Assembly: GCA_016281535.1 (NCBI GenBank)
Contig: JAEEIT010000033.1
Span: forward strand, 1-45,684
From: Clostridia bacterium
Lineage (GTDB): Bacteria > Bacillota > Clostridia > Saccharofermentanales > Saccharofermentanaceae
DNA length: 45,684 bases
Reading direction: 5' to 3'
A model generated the notes under the pieces. That model was not told the origin of the DNA and ran no database searches. It was given only the letters and a program-made list of their open reading frames with translations. Below are positions 34,095 to 41,609 of the stretch, piece by piece. How positions within the stretch are numbered: the stretch's first letter is position 1; each line of letters starts with the position of its first letter. Position numbers and translations under genes: made by a program.

Positions 34095-34829
34095 TTACAT
34101 GCACATGCCGCCGTCTACGGTCAGCACCTGTCCTGTGATATAGTCTGCATTCTCCGAAGCGAGGAAAGCGATCGCGTGGGCGATGTCTTCCGGCTTCGCG
34201 GTCCTCTTCAGGGGGATCAGGCTCATCAGGGCTTCCTTGACCTTGTCACTCAGGACATCGGTCATGTCGGTCTCGACGAAGCCCGGCGCCACGGCGTTCA
34301 CGTTAATGCCGCGGGATCCCAGTTCTTTCGCCAGGGACTTGGTAAAGCCGATGATGCCGGCCTTCGATGCGGCGTAGTTCGCCTGTCCGGCGTTGCCCTG
34401 GATACCGACGATGGAAGCGATGTTGATGATCTTTCCGGATCTCTGCTTCATCATGATGCCCGAGCAGGCTTTACTGAAGAGGAAGCAGCCCTTGAGGTTC
34501 GTGTCGATGACATCGTCGAAGTCCTCTTCGCTCATACGAAGCAGAAGTCCGTCCTTCGTGATCCCGGCATTATTGACCAGGACATCTACGCTTCCGAATG
34601 TCTCGCGGACATTCTCGACGGATGCTTCCACGTCTTCTTTCTTCTTCACGTCGCAACGGATCGCGATAGCATCCACGCCGTTCTCCTTACAGGCGGCGAC
34701 GGTTTCGTCTGCTTTCACCTGATTGCCGTGGTAGATGACGGCCACATTCATGCCCATCTTACTGAGCTCGATCGCGGTCGCCCGTCCGATGCCTCTGGAT
34801 CCGCCGGTTACGATTGCCGTCTTCGTCAT
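34095..34829 (-). CDS. fabG: 3-oxoacyl-ACP reductase
   Basis: 244 aa short-chain dehydrogenase, NADPH-type. Cofactor loop GGSRGIGR near the N-terminus, NNAG, and the catalytic Ser-Tyr-Lys set in NIASIVG and YAASKAG. Ends GQVLTVDGGMCM as usual for FabG. The start overlaps the fabD stop by four bases (ATGA), with GGAGG inside fabD's last codons. Confidence 0.97.
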   Translation of the reverse strand: MTKTAIVTGGSRGIGRATAIELSKMGMNVAVIYHGNQVKADETVAACKENGVDAIAIRCDVKKKEDVEASVENVRETFGSVDVLVNNAGITKDGLLLRMSEEDFDDVIDTNLKGCFLFSKACSGIMMKQRSGKIINIASIVGIQGNAGQANYAASKAGIIGFTKSLAKELGSRGINVNAVAPGFVETDMTDVLSDKVKEALMSLIPLKRTAKPEDIAHAIAFLASENADYITGQVLTVDGGMCM

Positions 34830-35761
34830 TTCTCTTCCTCCGCCTTTTCCTTGATGCGTGCTACGACTGTCTTGACGTCTTCGAGTGTTTCCACGTTAAG
34901 GATCTCGACGTCGGACAGTGTCTTCTTCTCGAATCCGGAGATGGTCTTACCCGGACCGATCTCGATGAATGTATCCACACCGGCCTTGGCCAGGGCTTCG
35001 ATATCCTGCTGCATGCGTACCGATCCGCTTACCTGCTTCTCCAGAAGCTCCGGGATCTCCTTCGCATCGCGGACGATGTCGCCTGTGAGGTTCGCGGCGT
35101 AGGGGACCTTCAGGTCGGAAAACTCCACTTCGTCAATCACAGAGCGCAGTTCTTTTCCCGCTTCGGCCATGATCGGCGAATGGAAAGGTCCGCTGCACTT
35201 TAAGGGGATCACGCGCTTCGCGCCCTTCTCCTTCAGGACTTCGCCGGCCTTCTCGACCGCTTCCTTATAGCCCGTGATCACGATCTGGCCCGGGCAGTTG
35301 AAGTTCGCAACATATACGCCTTCGATACCGTTGATGGCCGCACGCAGATCCTCTTCGTTCATGCCGATGACTGCGCTCATGCCGCCGATATCCGGAGCCG
35401 CGGCTTCCATGATCTTGCCTCTTTCGGTGACGAGTTTGATCGCATCTTCGAAGGTCATCGCACCGGAAGCAACGAGGGCCGTATACTCGCCCAGGGAGAG
35501 TCCGCAGGTCGCATCCGGCTCGACGCCTTCTTCACGAAGGGTCTCTGTCGCTGCCATGCATGCGGTCAGAAGGCAGACCTGTGTGTACTTGGTCTGGTTC
35601 AGTTCTTCTTTCTCATTGAAGCAAAGGTCCGGGATATCGTATCCACTGATTTTGCTCGCGGTATCGAACAGTTCACGAGCCGATCCGATCTGCTCGTAAA
35701 AGTCCTGCATCATTCCATTCTTCTGGGCACCCTGGCCCGGATACATAAAAGCAATCTTCAT
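34826..35761 (-). CDS. fabD: Malonyl-CoA:ACP transacylase
   Basis: 311 aa. Transfers malonyl from CoA to ACP, the step that uses the product proposed for the carboxyltransferase complex downstream. Nucleophile Ser in GLSLGEYTAL, His in GPFHSP, and the N-terminal FMYPGQGAQ block are present. ACP itself is not encoded in the window. Its start overlaps the fabK stop by four bases. Confidence 0.97.
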   Translation of the reverse strand: MKIAFMYPGQGAQKNGMMQDFYEQIGSARELFDTASKISGYDIPDLCFNEKEELNQTKYTQVCLLTACMAATETLREEGVEPDATCGLSLGEYTALVASGAMTFEDAIKLVTERGKIMEAAAPDIGGMSAVIGMNEEDLRAAINGIEGVYVANFNCPGQIVITGYKEAVEKAGEVLKEKGAKRVIPLKCSGPFHSPIMAEAGKELRSVIDEVEFSDLKVPYAANLTGDIVRDAKEIPELLEKQVSGSVRMQQDIEALAKAGVDTFIEIGPGKTISGFEKKTLSDVEILNVETLEDVKTVVARIKEKAEEEK

Positions 35762-36690
35762 GATTTCTTACCTCCTAGAAGTGTTTCTGCCTGGTCCATC
35801 ATGGACACGATCCTTTCCTTTACCGTCATCTGTTCTTTCAGAAGGCCGGAGATCTGTCCCGCCATGAAAGAACCCATATCCTTATCACCGTCGAGCACTG
35901 CTTTTCTCAAGGATCCGAGGGAAAGCTGCTCGAGTTCATCGAGGGTGGCTCCCTCGGCTTCCATCTTCAGGTACAGCTTCGTCAGCTGGTTTCTGATCGT
36001 TCTGACCGGGTGTCCTGTCGACCTTCCTGTCACTTTCGTGTCGATATCGCTGGCCTTCAGTACGAGATCTTTATAGTTCTGGTGGATGTTGGTCTCGTCG
36101 CACGGGATGAAGCATGTGCCGCACTGTACGCCCTCGGCACCCAGCATGAATGCGGCGGCGATCCCTCTGCCGTCAGCAATTCCGCCTGCGGCAATGACCG
36201 GGATCGAAAGTGCGTCCACGACCTGCGGAACCAGTGTCATGGTGGTCAGTTCACCGATATGTCCGCCAGACTCGGTACCCTCTGCCACCACTGCGTCAAC
36301 ACCGAGCTTCTCCATTCTCTTCGCCAGACCGACCGACGCAACGACCGGGATGATCTTAATGCCGGCTTCCTGCCATTTCTTCAGGTAGCGCTCCGGGGAT
36401 CCTGCACCGGTGGTGATGACGGCTACTTTCTCCTCTGCGAGGACATCGGCGATCTCCGGTGCGTGGGGATTCATCAGCATCACGTTGACGCCGAAAGGCT
36501 TGTCTGTCAGTTCACGGCAGGACTTCACCTGGTTTCTTACCCAGTCTGCATCCGCTCCGCCCGATCCGATGATGCCCAGGCCTCCGGCATTACTTACTGC
36601 TGCCGCGAGATGGAAATCGGCCACCCAGGCCATACCGCCCTGGATGATCGGATATTCGATATTCAGAAGTTCAGTCAGTCTCGTTTTCAT
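35758..36690 (-). CDS. fabK: Enoyl-ACP reductase II (FMN-dependent)
   Basis: 310 aa flavoprotein of the 2-nitropropane dioxygenase fold, the FabK type used instead of FabI in streptococci and many Clostridia. Blocks: PIIQGGMAWVAD, AGGLGIIGSG, GTESGGHIG and AAGGIADGRGIAAAFMLGA (FMN phosphate site). AAGGAG precedes the start. Having FabK rather than FabI predicts triclosan insensitivity by family knowledge. It lies 75 bp downstream of fabH; that gap has no acpP gene. Confidence 0.96.
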   Translation of the reverse strand: MKTRLTELLNIEYPIIQGGMAWVADFHLAAAVSNAGGLGIIGSGGADADWVRNQVKSCRELTDKPFGVNVMLMNPHAPEIADVLAEEKVAVITTGAGSPERYLKKWQEAGIKIIPVVASVGLAKRMEKLGVDAVVAEGTESGGHIGELTTMTLVPQVVDALSIPVIAAGGIADGRGIAAAFMLGAEGVQCGTCFIPCDETNIHQNYKDLVLKASDIDTKVTGRSTGHPVRTIRNQLTKLYLKMEAEGATLDELEQLSLGSLRKAVLDGDKDMGSFMAGQISGLLKEQMTVKERIVSMMDQAETLLGGKKS

Positions 36691-36765
36691 GTTGGCTCCT
36701 TTTCTCTTATACTCTTATATATCTATTACTATTTCTTATTCTTACGATGGCCTGATCCTGATTTC

Positions 36766-37776
36766 TCAGATCTCGGTCTGGAATGCGCCCCAGAGAAGTC
36801 CGGCGCCGAAGCTCGACACCACGATCTTCTTATTTCCCTGTCCGAGGAGCCCTTGCTGTTTCATCTCGTCGAGCAGGATCGGAATACTTGCCGAGGAGGT
36901 GTTTCCGGTCTTCTCGATATTCATCGGGAACTTCTCGATAGGCTGCTTCAGGCGCTTGGCCACGGATTCGATGATGCGGCGGTTCGCCTGGTGCAGGATG
37001 AAGTAGTCAATGTCATCGGCATCCGTGCCCGTTCTTCCGAGAAGATCTTCGATGACCTTCGGTACTTCGGTCACGGCAAACTTAAATACGGTCTGCCCGT
37101 CCATGTTGATGTATGTCGCTTTTCTGAATTCCTCGGTCATCTCTCTGCCCTTCTGCATGACCGACTCGCAATGCATGCACTCGCCGCGTTTTCCGGCGGC
37201 CCGCATGATCGCATCGTACTGCTGATCCTTCTCGGATCTGAGAACGACCGCTCCGGCACCGTCACCGAAGAGGATGCACGTGCCGCGGTCTTCGAAGTTT
37301 ACATAGTTGGTAAGGTTCTCGGCGCCGACCACCAGTGCGCAGTCGACGGTTCCGGCCTTGATATAGTTCTGCGCGGTAACGAAAGCCGTCAGGAATCCCG
37401 GACATGCCGCATTCATGTCGAAGCACATCGCGTTATCCGCATCCACGGCTGCCTGAACAGATGTACTCAATGCCGGGAAGAGTACATTCGGCGTGGTGCA
37501 GGCGACGATCACCAGCCCGATCTCCAAAGGATCGATGCCGGCGTCCTTCACCGCTGCTTTTGCCGCGGCAATCGCCATAGATTCTGTCGTGTCCACTTCC
37601 GGATCCGAGATGTGGCGGGTCTTGATGCCCGTACGCTCGGTGATCCACTGATCGTTCGTCTCCACGATCTTCGCCAGATCGTCATTCGTGAGTATATTTT
37701 TCGGCAAATAGCTGCCGACACCAATCACCCGGCCAAAACCGTTTACTAGTTCAGAGGATGAATTTGAGCTGCTCAT
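36766..37776 (-). CDS. fabH: 3-oxoacyl-ACP synthase III
   Basis: 336 aa. Starts fatty acid synthesis by condensing acetyl-CoA (or branched acyl-CoA) with malonyl-ACP. Catalytic Cys in AACPGFLTAF, His in HQANRRI and Asn in GNTSSASIP form the Cys-His-Asn triad. The first twelve residues (Ser/Asn-rich) extend beyond the usual start. The ribosome site overlaps AAAGG in TTTGAAAGGCAAA, a possible regulator site. First gene of the fab operon, downstream of a promoter with a perfect -35. Confidence 0.96.
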   Translation of the reverse strand: MSSSNSSSELVNGFGRVIGVGSYLPKNILTNDDLAKIVETNDQWITERTGIKTRHISDPEVDTTESMAIAAAKAAVKDAGIDPLEIGLVIVACTTPNVLFPALSTSVQAAVDADNAMCFDMNAACPGFLTAFVTAQNYIKAGTVDCALVVGAENLTNYVNFEDRGTCILFGDGAGAVVLRSEKDQQYDAIMRAAGKRGECMHCESVMQKGREMTEEFRKATYINMDGQTVFKFAVTEVPKVIEDLLGRTGTDADDIDYFILHQANRRIIESVAKRLKQPIEKFPMNIEKTGNTSSASIPILLDEMKQQGLLGQGNKKIVVSSFGAGLLWGAFQTEI

Positions 37777-37784
37777 AAAAATAC

Positions 37785-37841
37785 TTTGCCTTTCAAACTA
37801 TTTAATACTCAAAATATATCCCTTATATAGTAATATGTCAA
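37785..37841 (-). promoter_or_regulatory. fab operon promoter
   Basis: Minus-strand TTGACA (37836-37841) and TATATT (37813-37818) with a 17-bp spacer, predicted start near 37806. TTTG-N5-CAAA (37785-37797) lies in the leader beside the ribosome site and looks like a weak FabT/FabR-type half-site pair, but no regulator gene is nearby to support it. Confidence 0.7.
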
Positions 37842-37935
37842 TATCGGTTTCTTGATAATTGGGGCTTCGCAGGGTTTCCTCAGGCCTTCTCCCGTCCGGA
37901 TCGGACAGATTTCCTCCCGTCTGCGAAAAAAAGTG

Positions 37936-37964
37936 TTGACAGACGCCCGACCCGCGCATATAAT
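37936..37964 (+). promoter_or_regulatory. tRNA-Gly promoter
   Basis: Perfect consensus sigma-70/sigma-A promoter: TTGACA (37936-37941), 17-bp spacer, TATAAT (37959-37964). The tRNA begins 20 bp after the -10. Confidence 0.9.
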
Positions 37965-37984
37965 ATCACATGTTGACTTTACAT

Positions 37985-38059
37985 GCGGGATTAACTCAGT
38001 GGTAGAGTGTCACCTTGCCAAGGTGAAAGTCGCGAGTTCGAATCTCGTATCCCGCTCCA
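37985..38059 (+). tRNA. tRNA-Gly (anticodon GCC)
   Basis: Full cloverleaf: acceptor GCGGGAT/ATCCCGC, D-stem CTC/GAG, anticodon stem TCACC/GGTGA with loop TTGCCAA (anticodon GCC), T-arm GCGAG-TTCGAAT-CTCGT, discriminator T and encoded CCA (38057-38059). It is transcribed alone from a consensus promoter and ends at the hairpin at 38066. Confidence 0.97.
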
Positions 38060-38065
38060 CGAAAG

Positions 38066-38092
38066 AAGCTCCGAATATTCGGAGCTTTTTTG
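38066..38092. terminator. Terminator after tRNA-Gly, also usable by hisA
   Basis: Inverted repeat AAGCTCCGAAT/ATTCGGAGCTT with T6 on the plus strand and CTTCTTT on the minus strand. It ends the tRNA transcript and can serve the convergent hisA gene. Confidence 0.85.
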
Positions 38093-38177
38093 TTGCCCTT
38101 CATGTGGAAAGACCGGGCGTCACTTTCGATCCGGGAAGGCTTTCCATGGCCGTCCCCACCCGAACAGACCGGGAGAA

Positions 38178-38999
38178 TCAGTCTTTCACGATCTCCAGGA
38201 TCTTCTCGCAGGACAGTTCCCCGCCGAAGAGGTCCAGCGCTGAGCCGACTGTGATGTTGACGCGCCCGCCGGACACGTCCTTCAGCGCGCGGATATCGTC
38301 ATAGGAGTGGATGCCGCCGGCATAGGTCACCGGCCGTGCCGAAGCTCCGGCCACAGCACTTCCTTCCCCCTCCGAAGATCCGGCACCATCGAAGTACTCG
38401 CTGAAAACAGAGAACAGCTGCGCATCCGGTCCTGCGGCCTTCCCTTCCACATCGACAGCATGGATCAGGTACTCGTCGCAGTACTTCTCGAGTTTCAGAA
38501 GCAGCGCCGGCGTCAGTTTCGTCCTCGTGAACTTCTGCCACCGGTCGGTCACGATATAGTAGTCGTCACCCTTCCTGCGACAGCTCAGGTCCAGCACCAC
38601 ATGTTCACGGCCCACCGCGCGCACAAGCGCCGAGAGATTCTCGTAGTTGATTTTCCCGTCCGAGAAAACATAGGAGGTCACGATGACATGGCTCGCGCCT
38701 GCCTCGACAAAAGCACTGGCGTTTCCAGCCGTGATGCCGCCTCCCACCTGAAGTCCGCCCGGATAGGCAGCAAGCGCCTCCAGCGCCGCCTCCCGGCTCG
38801 CCTCATACTCCGGCGTCCCCACGCGGTTCAGCATGATCACATGCCCGCCTCGGATCCCTAAATCCCTGTAATACCTGGCATAATAGCCCGAACCGCGCCC
38901 GGACACGAAGTTCTCCTTCGCACCCGAATCGCTGAGCGTCCCGCCCACGATCTGCTTCACCTTACCATTGTGAATATCGATGCACGGCCGGAATTCCAT
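38178..38999 (-). CDS. hisA: ProFAR isomerase, eukaryote-type HisA
   Basis: 273 aa TIM barrel. Isomerises the aminoimidazole carboxamide ribotide in histidine synthesis. Sequence follows the fungal/plant HIS6 form (CIDIHNGKVKQIVGGTL, VVLDLSCRRK, LIHAVDVEG) rather than ordinary bacterial HisA. Catalytic Asp8 and Asp183 are present. A Gly/Ser/Ala-rich insert (205-222) sits before the strand VTYAGG, a place without such an insert in the yeast protein. It is the only his gene in the window and overlaps the HEAT-like gene by one base (TAATG), so translation is coupled. Confidence 0.9.
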   Translation of the reverse strand: MEFRPCIDIHNGKVKQIVGGTLSDSGAKENFVSGRGSGYYARYYRDLGIRGGHVIMLNRVGTPEYEASREAALEALAAYPGGLQVGGGITAGNASAFVEAGASHVIVTSYVFSDGKINYENLSALVRAVGREHVVLDLSCRRKGDDYYIVTDRWQKFTRTKLTPALLLKLEKYCDEYLIHAVDVEGKAAGPDAQLFSVFSEYFDGAGSSEGEGSAVAGASARPVTYAGGIHSYDDIRALKDVSGGRVNITVGSALDLFGGELSCEKILEIVKD

Positions 39000-39943
39000 T
39001 ATTTCTTTCCCTCATCCTTCTTCGGCACCCGCTTCGTAAAATCATGGAACGGGTCCTGGATGTCGTTGATCTCGCCGCCCAGACGACGGATCGCCGAGAG
39101 CGCCTCATAGAAAGTCTCACGATCGATGGTATGCACGGTCCGGTCAAGGTAACCCTTCAGAAGCGCGATACCACGAGGATCGCCATAGTCACCGATACAG
39201 ATCACGGCGATGACCTTCGCCTTCATGCGGCGGAAGCCCGAACGGAGCGCCTGATAGATCTCATTACTCGGGTGCTTGATACCCACGTGCGTAAGCATGA
39301 TCATCATATCCTCATACGGACCCGTAATATCGGCATCCGAACGATCGAGCATGAACTCAGTCAGCACCGGAACAGCCTTCTCACCTAACCCCAGCATCAT
39401 GACCTTCACGGAGTCCGCGATATATTCCTGCGTACTCGGGAAGCTGCAGAAACGCGTAAGCACCGGTTCCATCGCCGGCTCATACTCTGCCGCCCCGAAG
39501 AAACGGATGGCCGCCACGCAAGGCTGGAACTTCACGAAGAACTCGTTCTCATCCTCGCCTTCCACCGGCGCCCAGGAATCATCCAGAACCATCTTCAGCA
39601 GCCACTCACACGCCGGATCCCCGAAGCTCTTCAGCCGGTCCACCAGCGGATACGGCGTCGCCTCATCATCGATCAGCCGGGCCGACTCACAGAAAGCCGC
39701 CAGCGCCGCATCCATATCCAGTTCCCCGATGAACTCCTCACCGGTCTTGCCGTCCAGATAGGACTTCTTCTCTTTCCAGAACGGCTCCGTCTCCTGCTCT
39801 ATATATCCCCGGAAGTTCTTAAAATGCTCTGCCATCTCGCCTTCCGTCGGGCCTTCTGCCGAACTGACCTGATCAGCAAACGCCTCACAGACCTTCGACA
39901 GTCTTTCGTTAAATTCGGTAAACAGTTGTGTCGTGCGCTCCAT
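38999..39943 (-). CDS. HEAT-repeat-like hypothetical protein
   Basis: 314 aa, soluble, mostly helical. The central and C-terminal parts look like HEAT/armadillo units with regularly spaced hydrophobic pairs (for example VMMLGLGEKAVPVLTEFML and VIAVICIGDYGDPRGIALLK). No catalytic motif. GGAGG precedes the start. One-base overlap with hisA suggests co-expression, but no functional link is known. It shares the HEAT-type architecture with the protein at 41610-43049. Confidence 0.7.
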   Translation of the reverse strand: MERTTQLFTEFNERLSKVCEAFADQVSSAEGPTEGEMAEHFKNFRGYIEQETEPFWKEKKSYLDGKTGEEFIGELDMDAALAAFCESARLIDDEATPYPLVDRLKSFGDPACEWLLKMVLDDSWAPVEGEDENEFFVKFQPCVAAIRFFGAAEYEPAMEPVLTRFCSFPSTQEYIADSVKVMMLGLGEKAVPVLTEFMLDRSDADITGPYEDMMIMLTHVGIKHPSNEIYQALRSGFRRMKAKVIAVICIGDYGDPRGIALLKGYLDRTVHTIDRETFYEALSAIRRLGGEINDIQDPFHDFTKRVPKKDEGKK

Positions 39944-40041
39944 CTTGCACCTCCGCGAAAACTTACCTCTGCATTATACCATCTTTCTCCCCGAAAAATC
40001 CGATTCCTTGGCAAAAGCACTGTTCCCGCGACGGATTGCGT

Positions 40042-41367
40042 CTACGCCTTCGGGATCTCTGTCCAGTCCGGAATGAACGAAGGATCGATGGCCGGGCCCG
40101 AAACCCCCACCGTATCCCCGTACTGGTTCTGGTACACGTGATCCGCCACCACCGAGTGCTGCACCGTCGTGCCGTCTGTCCGGACATACGTGTCCACACC
40201 CAGGATCGCCTCGCTTCTCGCCTGACTGATCCGCGAATCCGACGCCATCTTCTGATTCCACGAGTCCATGATCATGTCACTCATGGCACGGCTGTTATCC
40301 GCAAGCGTCTGCTGCAGCCGCGCCTGGTTCATCCGAAGCTGCTGCTGAAGCACCGCTGTCTGCGCCTGCAGCGCCTGATTCTTCATCAGTTCCGCCCGGT
40401 TAAATTCCGAGGCCCTATCGAATTTTCTCTTATGGACCGACTCATCGAAACTAAACGTACTCACCATCTGCATGAAGGCCGCCGTCGCCGCATCCTCGTG
40501 GGCCGGATCTGTCGTACAGAAGTAGATGTTCTCACTGCCCCACGCCACATAATGGCCATGACACTTCCTGGCAAGGGCCATCATACCGGCCATTCCATAG
40601 GCCGCCGCATACTGTGTGATATTCGACTCCCACTCCATCGAGGTCATGTCCATCCCCACCATATAGACCTTCCCGTCGCCCGTAAACTTCCTAAGAAGCG
40701 ACTCCGCATTCGTCGACAGAAGGGACGGCTCCGCGATCGGATTCGGATATGTCATATCCCAGGACTTCTGGAACTCGAACTTCGAATACAGCTGCCGCTT
40801 CGCCAGCTCCGGATGCAGTCCCAGCACACTCGGAAGTTTCGCGTTCGCCACCGGCTCGATGGACGCTCCCTGTAAGAAACGTGCGGTAAATGCATTGAGA
40901 TAATTGGAATAGGGAAGCTGCCTGCGCATCATGAGCGGCAGGCTCTGGGAGATCTTCCCGTCGACGAACCGGTCCGAGCCCATGATCCTGTCGAAGGATT
41001 CCAGCACATCCAGAAACATCTCGCCGGTTCGAAGAAGTACCGAAGAACTTCCATCCTTCGACTTCGCCAGCACCTGTGCCAGGAACGGCTTGTCGATCCC
41101 CTGGAAAACATCCAGCGTCAGCCCTCTGGCCTCCCAGCCTGCCGGGATCACCATCCGGGCCAGCACCTCGCCGGTCCTGTCATCACGGATCTCCGATCTG
41201 GGATCCGCCTTCTCACCATTCTTTCCGGCCAGGACCGCTCCCTGCTCGTAATCGATATGCAGCTGCGCCCCGCATGCCGGACAGCGCGCGAACCTGACAT
41301 TCTCGTCCAGATCCTGAAGGTTCAGGGATCGGGCACAATTCGGACACGTTAAGGATTCGATTCTCAT
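40042..41367 (-). CDS. Zinc-ribbon hypothetical protein
   Basis: 441 aa from ATG 41367, preferred over an in-frame ATG at 41427 because GAGG and AGAAGG lie just upstream. An N-terminal zinc ribbon has Cys8/Cys11 and Cys29/Cys32 (CPNC, CPAC). The middle region is a mixed alpha/beta domain without recognised motifs. Residues about 330-375 are a Gln/Met/Leu-rich coiled coil, followed by a Gly/Thr-rich beta tail. No membrane segment. It is flanked by HEAT-type genes on the same strand, and upstream lies a predicted small RNA on the opposite strand. Confidence 0.75.
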   Translation of the reverse strand: MRIESLTCPNCARSLNLQDLDENVRFARCPACGAQLHIDYEQGAVLAGKNGEKADPRSEIRDDRTGEVLARMVIPAGWEARGLTLDVFQGIDKPFLAQVLAKSKDGSSSVLLRTGEMFLDVLESFDRIMGSDRFVDGKISQSLPLMMRRQLPYSNYLNAFTARFLQGASIEPVANAKLPSVLGLHPELAKRQLYSKFEFQKSWDMTYPNPIAEPSLLSTNAESLLRKFTGDGKVYMVGMDMTSMEWESNITQYAAAYGMAGMMALARKCHGHYVAWGSENIYFCTTDPAHEDAATAAFMQMVSTFSFDESVHKRKFDRASEFNRAELMKNQALQAQTAVLQQQLRMNQARLQQTLADNSRAMSDMIMDSWNQKMASDSRISQARSEAILGVDTYVRTDGTTVQHSVVADHVYQNQYGDTVGVSGPAIDPSFIPDWTEIPKA

Positions 41368-41453
41368 ACCTTCTGCCTCCCCGCTCTTTTTAGACCAGTA
41401 TAGAAGAAAAATATTGACGCAATACATCCAAACTGTGAATACTTTAAAGTAAG

Positions 41454-41486
41454 TTTAAGGTTCATTTAAGGTTAAAGAAGCATAAT
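41454..41486 (+). promoter_or_regulatory. OmpR/PhoB-type direct repeat with -10 for predicted sRNA
   Basis: TTTAAGGTT occurs at 41454-41462 and 41465-41473 (11-bp period, the usual spacing for OmpR-type regulators), followed seven bases later by CATAAT (41481-41486). The repeat covers the -35 position, as in activated Pho-type promoters. Confidence 0.55.
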
Positions 41487-41492
41487 GACATT

Positions 41493-41593
41493 GTAAGTTA
41501 TGAAACATCAATGAGTTCATAATAACCTCATAACACAAATACCTCTTTTCTTGTCCACGGACCCGGTACCCCCAACAGCCGGGTCCATTTTTT
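41493..41593 (+). ncRNA. Predicted small RNA with intrinsic terminator
   Basis: About 100 nt between two minus-strand genes. It begins after the CATAAT -10 and ends at the hairpin GGACCCGG (41559-41566), loop TACCCCCAACAG, CCGGGTCC (41579-41586) followed by ATTTTTT. No frame longer than a few codons is present. The single-stranded body has AACCTCAT and ATACCTCTTT, and the terminator loop has CCCCC: all can pair with Shine-Dalgarno sequences, as in C-rich Firmicute sRNAs. The hairpin has no T-run on the minus strand, so it is not a terminator for the HEAT-type gene. Confidence 0.55.
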
Positions 41594-41609
41594 ACGCAAA
41601 GGCATCCCG

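Noticed and set aside
37785-37797. FabT/FabR operator in the fab leader
   Set aside because: Only four-base arms match and no regulator gene is near; kept only as a note in the promoter entry.
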